Below are positions 8,470 through 15,281 of a stretch of DNA of 64,000 nucleotides, piece after piece (the first letter of the stretch is position 1; each line of letters opens with the position of its first letter). Below the pieces are notes generated by a model that made no database searches, was not told the DNA's origin, and saw only the letters and a program-made list of their open reading frames with translations. The stretch lies in NCBI GenBank assembly GCA_034522175.1, contig JAXHLQ010000001.1, forward strand, positions 3,906,001-3,970,000, written 5' to 3'. Both the position numbers and the translations under genes were made by a program. Origin of the DNA: JAIPDZ01 sp034522175. GTDB lineage: Bacteria; Desulfobacterota; DSM-4660; Desulfatiglandales; Desulfatiglandaceae.

Positions 8470-9243
8470 ATGGCCATCACCGCATCGCTCGTCTTTGCCG
8501 CCGGCAGGGGAAGCCGGATGAAGGGGTATGAAGGAAATAAGACGCTGCTGCCCCTCATTCCAGGAAACCATCCATTTACAGGGACCCGCCCGATACTCCT
8601 TGAGATCCTACAAAACCTGCCGTCAGGGCCCAAAGGGGTCATTGTCCATCACCGCAAAGCGAATGTGATGGCCGCCATTGAAAACCTGAAGGTTTCCTGT
8701 GTGGAGCAGCCTGTGCTTAACGGCACGGGCGGCGCCCTCCTCGCCGCACGCCCCTTCCTGGAAACAACGGATTTCGATCACCTCGTCGTTACCATGGGCG
8801 ATGTGCCTCTCGTCAAACGGGAAACCTACGAAGCGCTGATTCAGGCGTTGAGCCGCAACGACCTCATGGTACTGGGTTTCCGCCCGGACGCTAAAAAGCG
8901 ATATGGTGTATTGGAAACCGACGGAAAACAGGTCACCAGGATCATCGAGTGGGAATACTGGCACCATATGCCGCAATCCCGGCAGAATTCACTGCGCATC
9001 TGCAACTCAGGCATCTATGCCCTTCGAAAAGAAATCCTTGATCAGACCCTTTCACTCCTTGCAGCAAAGCCCCACCAGGTAACCAAAACCGTCAATGGCC
9101 GGACCTGCCAGGTAGAAGAATATTTCATCACGGATTTGATCGAAACCCTCCATCAATCGGGGCGGTCCGTCGGCTTCCGGGTCACCGAGACCCCTCAGGA
9201 AGTCATGGGCGTCGACACGCCTGAGGCCCTTATAAAAACTTAG
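8470..9243 (+). CDS. Sugar-nucleotidyltransferase-like protein (GlmU N-terminal/MobA-like fold)
   Basis: The 257-residue protein opens with a nucleotidyltransferase signature (VFAAGRGSRMKGYEGNKTLL). It has a GTGGALLAARPFL region, an acidic metal-binding motif (MGDVPLV), and later ICNSGIYALRKE and EEYFITDLIE, as in the uridylyltransferase domain of GlmU. It lacks the left-handed beta-helix acetyltransferase part of full GlmU, so it is a stand-alone nucleotidyltransferase that probably couples an NTP to a sugar phosphate. The exact sugar cannot be read. It ends overlapping the convergent DUF3426 gene by 14 bp. The upstream IS insertion may affect its expression. Confidence 0.82.
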   Translation: MAITASLVFAAGRGSRMKGYEGNKTLLPLIPGNHPFTGTRPILLEILQNLPSGPKGVIVHHRKANVMAAIENLKVSCVEQPVLNGTGGALLAARPFLETTDFDHLVVTMGDVPLVKRETYEALIQALSRNDLMVLGFRPDAKKRYGVLETDGKQVTRIIEWEYWHHMPQSRQNSLRICNSGIYALRKEILDQTLSLLAAKPHQVTKTVNGRTCQVEEYFITDLIETLHQSGRSVGFRVTETPQEVMGVDTPEALIKT

Positions 9244-10399
9244 CAGATTTTTCAGAGATTGCACGCCTCACAGACCTGAAAAAGTTTTTTCCAATTGATT
9301 CAGGTCCCGGGGAAGAGCTGACCGCTTCCACGGTAAATTCACTCAGGTTATCCGGCAGGTTTCGAAACACAATCATGAACGGGATGGTTTCACCGGGGGG
9401 TATGTTAAAGTTCTGCCTTGCCATCCCATCCTTGTTTTTCATGGCCCGTTTGATCTCCTCGTAGGAAATCGTCTTCAATTCCTCATCGGTGAACGTATTG
9501 CCGGCATAAGCGAGTTCTGATTTTATCACCTGTCCTTTTTCATCAATAATGTTTCCTTTAATGAGGATATAACTTCTGGGCTTTCGATATTTGTTGCTGA
9601 CTTCTCCTCTGATCAAAAAGAGGTTCCCGGCTTTTTCGGCATCCAGGAAAGACCCGCTGACGCCCTTGAACATGAGAAGCCTGACACCGGCATCGGAGAC
9701 CTGTTTCTTGACCGGTGGTTTGAGAAAAGAAAGATAAGGCGGAATCCACTGAGGCCTTAGAAATACGAGGGCAGCCGCAGCCGCTAGAACAAGCAGAAAG
9801 ATGATTAAGACAACGGTAATGATTTTTGATGTCACTGACTTTTTCTTCCTGACCGGCACTTTATCCACTTCCTCCAATGGACCATCGAAGGATTCTTCCT
9901 CTGACCCCGCCGCCTCGAACGACATCTCATCGGCTCCATCCGCCGGGTCCTCTTCCAGATCGCTCATGTGAGGGAAATCCACAGAGGGACGACTGACGCT
10001 CAATGCCTCTCCCTCAACGGCTTCTTTAAACACGCCATGGGCATCATCCACCGGCTGAGGCGCTTCTGATGCCACCCCATTTTCCTGGTCCCGGACCTTA
10101 GTGGATTCCCGAAATACATCGCGATAAACCATATCAAGATCGGCGTTGAGCCGTCCATCTTCACCGATCTCTTCCGAGGCCGAATCCATCACTGCGGTCG
10201 CAGGGGCCTCTGTCTGCACCGCTTCCGGCTCTCTTTTCGGTGTCTCTGTTTTCTGATCCAGTGAACCGGGTAGATCCTCAAACGGGTCAACCGTAAAGAC
10301 GGCTTTGCAGACTGAGCATCGGACCTTGGCTCCTTCCGCCTTCACCTGGGTCTCGTCAAGCCTGAAGGTGGATTTGCAGCTTTCGCACTCGACGATCAT
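9230..10399 (-). CDS. Zinc-finger/DUF3426 membrane protein
   Basis: The 389-residue protein begins with the MJ0042-type zinc finger (MIVECESCKSTFRL, then VRCSVCKAVFTVDP). A long acidic low-complexity segment follows (residues ~50-180), then one transmembrane helix (IITVVLIIFLLVLAAAAALV, about 194-213). The C-terminal extracytoplasmic DUF3426 domain has GEVSNKYRKPRSYILIKGNI and NIPPGETIPFMIVF. Such proteins are widespread in deltaproteobacteria and have no proven function. It lies 27 bp downstream of hpt on the same strand, so the two are probably cotranscribed. Confidence 0.85.
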   Translation of the reverse strand: MIVECESCKSTFRLDETQVKAEGAKVRCSVCKAVFTVDPFEDLPGSLDQKTETPKREPEAVQTEAPATAVMDSASEEIGEDGRLNADLDMVYRDVFRESTKVRDQENGVASEAPQPVDDAHGVFKEAVEGEALSVSRPSVDFPHMSDLEEDPADGADEMSFEAAGSEEESFDGPLEEVDKVPVRKKKSVTSKIITVVLIIFLLVLAAAAALVFLRPQWIPPYLSFLKPPVKKQVSDAGVRLLMFKGVSGSFLDAEKAGNLFLIRGEVSNKYRKPRSYILIKGNIIDEKGQVIKSELAYAGNTFTDEELKTISYEEIKRAMKNKDGMARQNFNIPPGETIPFMIVFRNLPDNLSEFTVEAVSSSPGPESIGKNFFRSVRRAISEKSAKFL

Positions 10400-10426
10400 A
10401 GCGTCCTCCCGGGGCCGACGGCCCCT

Positions 10427-10939
10427 TTACTTAAGGAGATAGATTTCCGGCAAATTCCGGTATTTCTCATCATAATCAAGACCATAGCCCACAATAAAAC
10501 CTTCAGGAACCTCAAAGCCGCAGTAATCGATGGACACCGCCCTTTTCCGCCGTTCAGGTTTATCGATCAGCGCGCAGATTCGAAAGGAACGGGCGCCCTC
10601 ATCCATGAGCATTTCCCTGATTTTGGAAAGGGTTAATCCCGTGTCCACAATATCTTCCACAATGATAATATCCTTGTCCTTTACCGGTAACTCCACAGTC
10701 TTGGTAAATTTGACGGAACCGCTGGAACAGGTCTCTGCCCCATAGCTGAATGCCCGGATGAAATCGAGTTTCACCGGAATCTTGATTTCCCTTACCAGAT
10801 CCGCATAAAAAAAAACCGACCCCTTGAGGATCCCCACCAGTATGGGCTCTTTTCCGGTATAATCCGAAGAAATTTCATCCGCCAGTTCTTTGACCCGCCT
10901 TAAGATTTTGTCCCGGGGTATCAGGATCTCTTTTGCCAC
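10427..10939 (-). CDS. hpt: Hypoxanthine phosphoribosyltransferase
   Basis: The 170-residue purine salvage enzyme has the PRPP-binding loop VEDIVDTGLTLS (around residues 97-108), VGILKGSVFFYADL near the N-terminus and the C-terminal VGYGLDYDEKYRNLPEI hood. It converts hypoxanthine or guanine plus PRPP to IMP or GMP in the cytosol. The length is normal for bacterial Hpt. A near-consensus sigma-70 promoter lies directly upstream. The DUF3426 gene follows. Confidence 0.95.
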   Translation of the reverse strand: MAKEILIPRDKILRRVKELADEISSDYTGKEPILVGILKGSVFFYADLVREIKIPVKLDFIRAFSYGAETCSSGSVKFTKTVELPVKDKDIIIVEDIVDTGLTLSKIREMLMDEGARSFRICALIDKPERRKRAVSIDYCGFEVPEGFIVGYGLDYDEKYRNLPEIYLLK

Positions 10940-10968
10940 TGTTCAGAACGCTCCCTTTTATTTTAGTT

Positions 10969-10997
10969 TTTATATGGCAATATAGACCGCTTGTCAA
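10969..10997 (-). promoter_or_regulatory. Sigma-70 promoter of hpt
   Basis: Read on the minus strand, a perfect -35 TTGACA (10997-10992) and a -10 TATAAA (10974-10969) are separated by exactly 17 bp. The -10 lies 30 bp before the hpt start codon. Confidence 0.75.
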
Positions 10998-11052
10998 ATA
11001 TTGAGGGGCATGGGCCGGTGACTCCGTCACGAATACCAGGCGGCCCGTCCAT

Positions 11053-11478
11053 TCAGCGATTCAGAAACGGGAGGGCCTCCCTTTTTCTGTAGGCCAGGGC
11101 CTGACACGAGGCAATAAGCACGCCGTCTTCACTCCACACCTTTATCTCATAGGATCCGGTTTTGTTTGAACGGTGAATCTCCCGGGATTCCGCCCTCAGC
11201 TTATGGCCCATTTTCGGGGGATGATGAAAGGCCACGTTCATGTTGAGTGCCACTGCCACGCGACCGTGGGAATTGCAGGACGCCTGAAACGCCTCATCCA
11301 TGAGTGAAATGATGGCCCCACCGTGAACCATATCGAACATATTGCGGTGCCCTTCGTCCGGCATCATTTCGACCACTGCGTACCCGTCCGACAACTCGAT
11401 CAATTCCAATGAGAGCTTTCGGCCATAGGCCTCTGTAGCCAACCGTTCCATAATTGCAGATCGAATGTGCTCGTCCAT
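11053..11478 (-). CDS. PaaI-type hotdog thioesterase
   Basis: This is a ~141-residue single hotdog-fold protein. RNMFDMVHGGAIISLMDEAF carries the HGG and acidic residue typical of PaaI/YbgC-like acyl-CoA thioesterases, and VALNMNVAFHHPP is the central strand pair. It probably hydrolyses an aromatic or medium-chain acyl-CoA, but the substrate cannot be told. The ATG at 11478 has GGAG 7 bp upstream and is preferred to the in-frame GTG at 11484. It stands alone between hpt and rex. Confidence 0.8.
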   Translation of the reverse strand: MDEHIRSAIMERLATEAYGRKLSLELIELSDGYAVVEMMPDEGHRNMFDMVHGGAIISLMDEAFQASCNSHGRVAVALNMNVAFHHPPKMGHKLRAESREIHRSNKTGSYEIKVWSEDGVLIASCQALAYRKREALPFLNR

Positions 11479-11484
11479 ATCCAC

Positions 11485-11802
11485 TCTCCGGCTATTTTAT
11501 TAAGGGGTGCATACATATGCCTGTACGATGAAAATTCGGCGTTTCGTGGTGCATGGGTTTTTTTCAAACACAACATGCGTCGTCCACCAGCTTCATCATT
11601 GCTTACACATAAACGATTTCACGCTTCCCGCAGCAACTGCTTTTCCTCCTGTGTCACAGAAAATCCCTCGAAGATCCGTCCCACAGCGAGCAACAGGAAC
11701 CTATCTAACCAAAAAAATCTCATTTGTCATTAGAATTCTATGAGAGACCACGCCGTTACCTCATATCGGAAAAAGGCGATTGCTGCAAAGCCTGAAAGGC
11801 GC
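11485..11802. other. Intergenic region before rex, no gene seen
   Basis: No reading frame here looks like a protein on either strand. The region is AT-richer than its neighbours and leads into the rex promoter. I looked for a Rex operator (TTGTGAAWWWWTTCACAA-type palindrome) and found only weak half-site resemblance (TGTGTCACAG near 11657), too weak to call. Confidence 0.5.
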
Positions 11803-11831
11803 TTGCAGAAACGCTTGTTTTTTCCTATAAT
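11803..11831 (+). promoter_or_regulatory. Sigma-70 promoter of rex
   Basis: TTGCAG (11803-11808) and a perfect TATAAT (11826-11831) are separated by 17 bp. They lie 36 bp before the rex ATG, with AAGGAT as the likely ribosome-binding site. Confidence 0.75.
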
Positions 11832-11867
11832 GGGCACCATATTAAAAAATGAACGAAGGATATCGGA

Positions 11868-12509
11868 ATGGAGAAGAAAGGGAACATACCCAACGCCACT
11901 ATTACCCGGCTCTCGCTTTATTATCGGCGGCTGGAGTTGCTTGAATTTGACGGATACCGCATGGTCTCCTCTGACAAACTGGCCTGGCTCTGCCAGGTCA
12001 ACCCGGCACAGGTCAGGAAGGACCTCGGATATTTCGGTGAATTCGGGGTTCGCGGCGTGGGTTACGATGTCATCGATCTTCAAATTCAGATCAAAAAGAT
12101 CCTGGCAATCAACCGTGACTGGAACCTGGGGGTCGTCGGCATCGGAAGACTGGGGTCTGCACTGCTGGAACATGAAAACCTTTCTGTGAGAGGATTCAAC
12201 TGTGTGGCGGCCTTTGATAATTCACCCAGGAAAATTGGAAATGTCCTCACCTCGGGCCTGAAAATCAGGCCGATGCAGAAGTTGAAACGGACCATCCGGG
12301 ATTTGGAAATTGAAATCGGCGTTATCACCACACCCGCATCTGCGGCACAGTCCGTGGCGAATCTGCTGCTGGAATCCCATGTGAACGCCATCCTCAATTT
12401 TGCACCGACCCGGATCAGCGTCCCCTCCTGCTGTCTCGTTGAGAATATCGACTTTACCGTCTTGCTGGATATTCTCTCCTATAAACTCCATCACCCATCA
12501 AAAAACTGA
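11868..12509 (+). CDS. rex: Redox-sensing transcriptional repressor Rex
   Basis: The 213-residue protein has the N-terminal winged helix of Rex (VSSDKLAWLCQVNPAQVRKD, then LGYFGEFGVRGVGYDV) and a Rossmann domain beginning GVVGIGRLGSALL. FNCVAAFDNSPRKIG and the C-terminal domain-swapped helix region SCCLVENIDFTVLLDILSY follow. Rex dimers sense the NADH/NAD+ ratio and repress fermentation, respiration or sulfate-reduction genes. The gene has its own strong promoter and is followed 20 bp later by the DUF1573 gene, so a shared transcript is likely. Rex in a Gram-negative context is typical of sulfate-reducing deltaproteobacteria. Confidence 0.95.
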   Translation: MEKKGNIPNATITRLSLYYRRLELLEFDGYRMVSSDKLAWLCQVNPAQVRKDLGYFGEFGVRGVGYDVIDLQIQIKKILAINRDWNLGVVGIGRLGSALLEHENLSVRGFNCVAAFDNSPRKIGNVLTSGLKIRPMQKLKRTIRDLEIEIGVITTPASAAQSVANLLLESHVNAILNFAPTRISVPSCCLVENIDFTVLLDILSYKLHHPSKN

Positions 12510-12529
12510 CGGACAAGGAGAACGGACTC

Positions 12530-13231
12530 ATGAGAAAACATCGCTTGTTGTCAACGAACCTCATCTTCCTTTTTATTCTGTGGGCGGCGCCATCCCTTTA
12601 CGCCGGGGCCATGGGCCCTAAAATGGTAGTGGAGACACCTGATTTCGACTTCGGCACGGTGGACGAGGGCGCGGTTGTGGAGCATACCTTCAACGTGCTG
12701 AATCAGGGAGATCAGGCGCTTCAAATCCTGAGCGTTCAACCCGGCTGAGGCTGTGCGGTGGCCCGGTTCGACAGGGTCATCCCCCCCGGCGGGGAGGGAA
12801 AAATCACGTTGAAAGTCCATACCAAGGGGTACCAGGGAACCGTTCAGAAATCAGCCAGGGTCAGGACCAATGACCCAGACCATAAACAACTCCTCTTGCG
12901 GGTGAAGGGAACCGTCAAGGTGGCTGTTCATGTCTCTACGCGCTACATTCATTTCCGCGGGAAGGCTGACCAGCCCCTCATGCGGGAAGCTGAGGTCAGG
13001 GCTGAACTGGAACGGCCCCTTGAACTCACGCCTCAGAAATTCACCCTTGACGGGAAAGTAACGTACACCATCGAGGAAATTGAAAAGGGCCGTAAATACA
13101 GGATCCAGTTCACAACGGTTCCCGGCACTGCCCTTCATTACCGGGGACAACTCAAGCTGAAAACCAATTATCCGGAAAAACCGGAGATTACCATTTACAT
13201 CGCGGGCCGGTTCAGGAACAGAAACAAGTGA
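12530..13231 (+). CDS. DUF1573-family selenoprotein (in-frame TGA = Sec at residue 73)
   Basis: The frame from 12530 to 13231 contains one internal TGA (12746-12748). Both halves belong to one DUF1573 protein: signal peptide (LIFLFILWAAPSLYAGA), ETPDFDFGTVDEGAVVEHTF, ILSVQPG-U-GCAVARF, IPPGGEGKITLKVHTKGY, then a second immunoglobulin-like beta domain to residue 233. In DUF1573 relatives the same place reads PSCGCT, so the TGA replaces a conserved Cys, giving a U-G-C motif. A hairpin meeting bacterial SECIS rules follows the TGA. Read-through as selenocysteine fits better than a nonsense mutation, because the downstream half is well kept. The function is unknown; it is an exported, probably redox or metal-binding protein. 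The stop overlaps the rnhA start (GTGA). Confidence 0.8.
12746..12781 (+). promoter_or_regulatory. Candidate bacterial SECIS element
   Basis: The TGA codon is followed after 8 nt by GGTGGCCC (12757-12764), a 9-nt loop GGTTCGACA (12765-12773) and GGGTCATC (12774-12781). All eight positions can pair, two of them G-U. The apical loop starts 17 nt after the TGA and begins with GG. Published bSECIS criteria are a loop 16-37 nt from the UGA and at least one G in the first two loop positions; both are met. Confidence 0.72.
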
Positions 13232-13695
13232 AGACCGGGGACACTCAGACCGTCGACATCTACACCGACGGGGCGTGCAGCGGCAATCCCGGCCCCGGCG
13301 GGTACGGGTCGCTGCTGAAATGGGGCGAGGCGACAAAGGAGATCTCCGGATACGCACCCGATACCACCAACAACCGCATGGAGATGATGGCGGTCATCGA
13401 GGCCCTGCGTCAGTTGAAAAGGCCCTGTAAGGTCCGGCTCTTCACCGATTCCGTATATGTCATGAAGGGGATCACCGAGTGGGTACCGGGCTGGCTCAAG
13501 AAAAACTGGATGACCGCGCAGAAAAAACCCGTACAAAACAGGGACCTCTGGGAAGAAATTCTGCGGCTGAGCCGGAAACACCAAATTGAATGGAAATGGG
13601 TAAAGGGTCACAACAATCACCCAGAAAATGAGCGATGCGACCATCTGGCTCGGAATGCCATCAAAAAATACCTCGCCGAAAAAAACCAGGCCTGA
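13228..13695 (+). CDS. rnhA: Ribonuclease HI
   Basis: The 155-residue protein has all RNase HI catalytic motifs: IYTDGACSGNPGPGGYG (first Asp), NRMEMMAVIEAL (Glu), LFTDSVYV (second Asp) and HPENERCDHLA (His and final Asp). The basic protrusion WLKKNWMTAQKKPV is also present. It cuts the RNA strand of RNA-DNA hybrids during replication. It starts with GTG overlapping the stop of the selenoprotein gene, so the two are translationally coupled. Confidence 0.96.
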   Translation: MKTGDTQTVDIYTDGACSGNPGPGGYGSLLKWGEATKEISGYAPDTTNNRMEMMAVIEALRQLKRPCKVRLFTDSVYVMKGITEWVPGWLKKNWMTAQKKPVQNRDLWEEILRLSRKHQIEWKWVKGHNNHPENERCDHLARNAIKKYLAEKNQA

Positions 13696-13699
13696 AACC

Positions 13700-13855
13700 G
13701 TGGAAAAGACCGATATTGCACAAGCCCTTGCAAAATGCACCCATGGCATATATGTGCTCACGACGTCGCACAGCGGATCCATCAACGGAATGATTGCTTC
13801 ATGGGTCACACAGGTGTACGTACACCGACAGGCAATAGCTTTTTGGGAGGACTGA
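13700..13855 (+). pseudogene. Flavin reductase-like gene, 5' fragment
   Basis: From the GTG at 13700 the reading encodes ALAKCTHGIYVLTTSHSGSI followed by NGMIASWVTQV. This is the N-terminal FMN-binding part of flavin reductase/flavoredoxin proteins, normally 160-190 residues long. After WVTQV the similarity stops, and the frame ends 13 residues later at 13855. The rest of the domain is missing before the next gene starts at 13859, so this is a deletion remnant rather than a frameshift. It lies 5 bp after rnhA. Confidence 0.6.
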
Positions 13856-13858
13856 AAA

Positions 13859-14584
13859 ATGAAATGCCCCAAATGTGCCTATGTCAGCTTCGATTATAAC
13901 GATGCCTGCCCAAAGTGTGGCAACTCTCTCACCACTGAACGGAATGAAATGAACCTTCCGCCTTTCAAGCCCAACCCTCCTTTCCTTTTGGACAGCCTGG
14001 TGGGGGGTAAAAAGGGTACGCCGGAAATGACCGAGGCCCAGGAGGCCGCAGACTTTCAGACGGATCAGGAAGAATTGGTGGCCAATCTCGATCAACTCGC
14101 CCAGGCCTACAAGGAACCGGAATACCCTCAGGACCAAGCACTCGTCTTTGATGCGACCGAAGAAACGCCCGAAGCTGAAGCGATCAGCCTTGAGTTGGGG
14201 CCCGATGCATCAGAAGAGGAAGAACTGAGGTTTGATATTGAACCGGAGCAACCGGAGACGGAAGCGTTCGAAGATGATTCAACACCGGAAGTGCTCCAAA
14301 GTGAACCTGAGGGGATTGATCCGTCAGACATCCAGGTAGAATTCGAGCTGGACCAGGCGTTAAAGGAAGCCGAAACCCCCGGCGATTCCGTGTGGGATAC
14401 CGAAGCTCTTGAGAAAAAAATGGCCGAAGTGGGAAAACAGGCGGCCACGCCACCCGAAGCCGACGAATCACCGGACAAGAAAACGGATGGCGATACAGAT
14501 GAATTTATCATCGAACTGGACGAAATCGAACCTCTTGAAATGGATATTGAAACCGAACCATCGGATGAAAAAGACCGCGAGTAA
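13859..14584 (+). CDS. Zinc-ribbon protein with long acidic region
   Basis: The 241-residue protein begins MKCPKCAYVSFDYNDACPKC, a four-Cys zinc ribbon. The rest is strongly acidic and low in hydrophobic residues (many E, D, P and T), most likely disordered. The ribosome-binding site GGGAGG is 9 bp upstream. Proteins with this layout occur in deltaproteobacteria and are unnamed; the ribbon plus acidic tail resembles the N-terminus of the DUF3426 protein encoded at 9230-10399, but without a membrane helix here. The function is not known. Confidence 0.7.
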   Translation: MKCPKCAYVSFDYNDACPKCGNSLTTERNEMNLPPFKPNPPFLLDSLVGGKKGTPEMTEAQEAADFQTDQEELVANLDQLAQAYKEPEYPQDQALVFDATEETPEAEAISLELGPDASEEEELRFDIEPEQPETEAFEDDSTPEVLQSEPEGIDPSDIQVEFELDQALKEAETPGDSVWDTEALEKKMAEVGKQAATPPEADESPDKKTDGDTDEFIIELDEIEPLEMDIETEPSDEKDRE

Positions 14585-14604
14585 AGATTCTCGGGTAATT
14601 GGGC

Positions 14605-14633
14605 TTGACCCTGCAGAATAAATTCATTATGAT
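14605..14633 (+). promoter_or_regulatory. Sigma-70 promoter of tRNA-Phe
   Basis: TTGACC (14605-14610) and TATGAT (14628-14633) are spaced by 17 bp. The -10 ends 14 bp before the mature tRNA. Confidence 0.78.
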
Positions 14634-14647
14634 ACAGGGTTAATCGT

Positions 14648-14723
14648 GCCGAGATAGCTCAGCCGGTAGAGCAGGGGACTGAAAATCCCCGTGTCCGCAG
14701 TTCAACTCTGCGTCTCGGCACCA
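14648..14723 (+). tRNA. tRNA-Phe (anticodon GAA)
   Basis: This 76-nt cloverleaf has acceptor GCCGAGA paired with TCTCGGC, D arm GCTC...GAGC, anticodon stem GGGGA/TCCCC around loop CTGAAAA (anticodon GAA), T arm CGCAG-TTCAACT-CTGCG and an encoded CCA. All stems pair fully. It has its own promoter and a terminator. Confidence 0.98.
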
Positions 14724-14732
14724 AGTAAAATC

Positions 14733-14769
14733 AAGGACTTACGGCATCTTCACCGTAGGTCCTTTTTTA
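14733..14769 (+). terminator. Rho-independent terminator of tRNA-Phe
   Basis: AAGGACTTACGG pairs with CCGTAGGTCCTT (12 bp, one G-U) across a short loop and runs into a T tract (TTTTTT). Confidence 0.88.
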
Positions 14770-14781
14770 TGGGTTCCCTTT

Positions 14782-15180
14782 ATGACAACCAACTACGATC
14801 CAATCGCCGAGCAGTACGGTCGATCAAAGTATCAACCGTGGCGAACCCATATCGAGACCTTTACCCTGATGCATCTGATCGGCGATGTCACGGGCAAGAC
14901 AGTGGTGGATCTGGCCTGCGGCGAGGGGTTCTATACCCGGATGATTAAAAACAAGGGGGCAGCCACGGTTGTCGGGGTGGATTTGTCAGGAGGCATGATC
15001 CGACTCGCCCGTGACCAGGAGGCAAAGCAGAGGTTGGGCATTGAATACAGGCTGGGGGATGCCAGAACCCTGGTGCTCGAGGAGCAAAAGGATCTTGCCA
15101 TAGCCGCCTTCTCCGGCCCCAGGGCTTCAAGCAGCATCTGCGCTGTGATTTCGGTCTGGAGATTCGCCGACGTGGAATAG
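14782..15180 (+). pseudogene. SAM-dependent methyltransferase, 3'-truncated
   Basis: The first ~110 residues are a class I methyltransferase. They include YDPIAEQYGRSKYQPWRTHI and motif I (TVVDLACGEGFYTRMIKNKG), followed by VVGVDLSGGMIRLARDQE and YRLGDARTL. After DLAIAAF (about 15108) the family sequence stops. The remaining 24 codons to 15180 are unrelated, so the substrate-binding half is missing. Read on the opposite strand, the joined segment (about 15240-15110) has a protein-like stretch (SANLQTEITAQMLLEALGPE) that I cannot place. The break therefore looks like a junction between two gene remnants, close behind tRNA-Phe. Confidence 0.65.
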
Positions 15181-15281
15181 GCCATATAGTAGAGTATGGA
15201 GAGCGAATCGCTCACGAGCCAGAGCTCGCTTTTCAAGGGTCCTTTCGGATAGAGGGTTTCTTCTCTTCATAAGTCCGGGAG

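Noticed and set aside
11640..11680. Rex operator upstream of rex
   Set aside because: Only a weak half-site resemblance was found and the palindrome does not hold.
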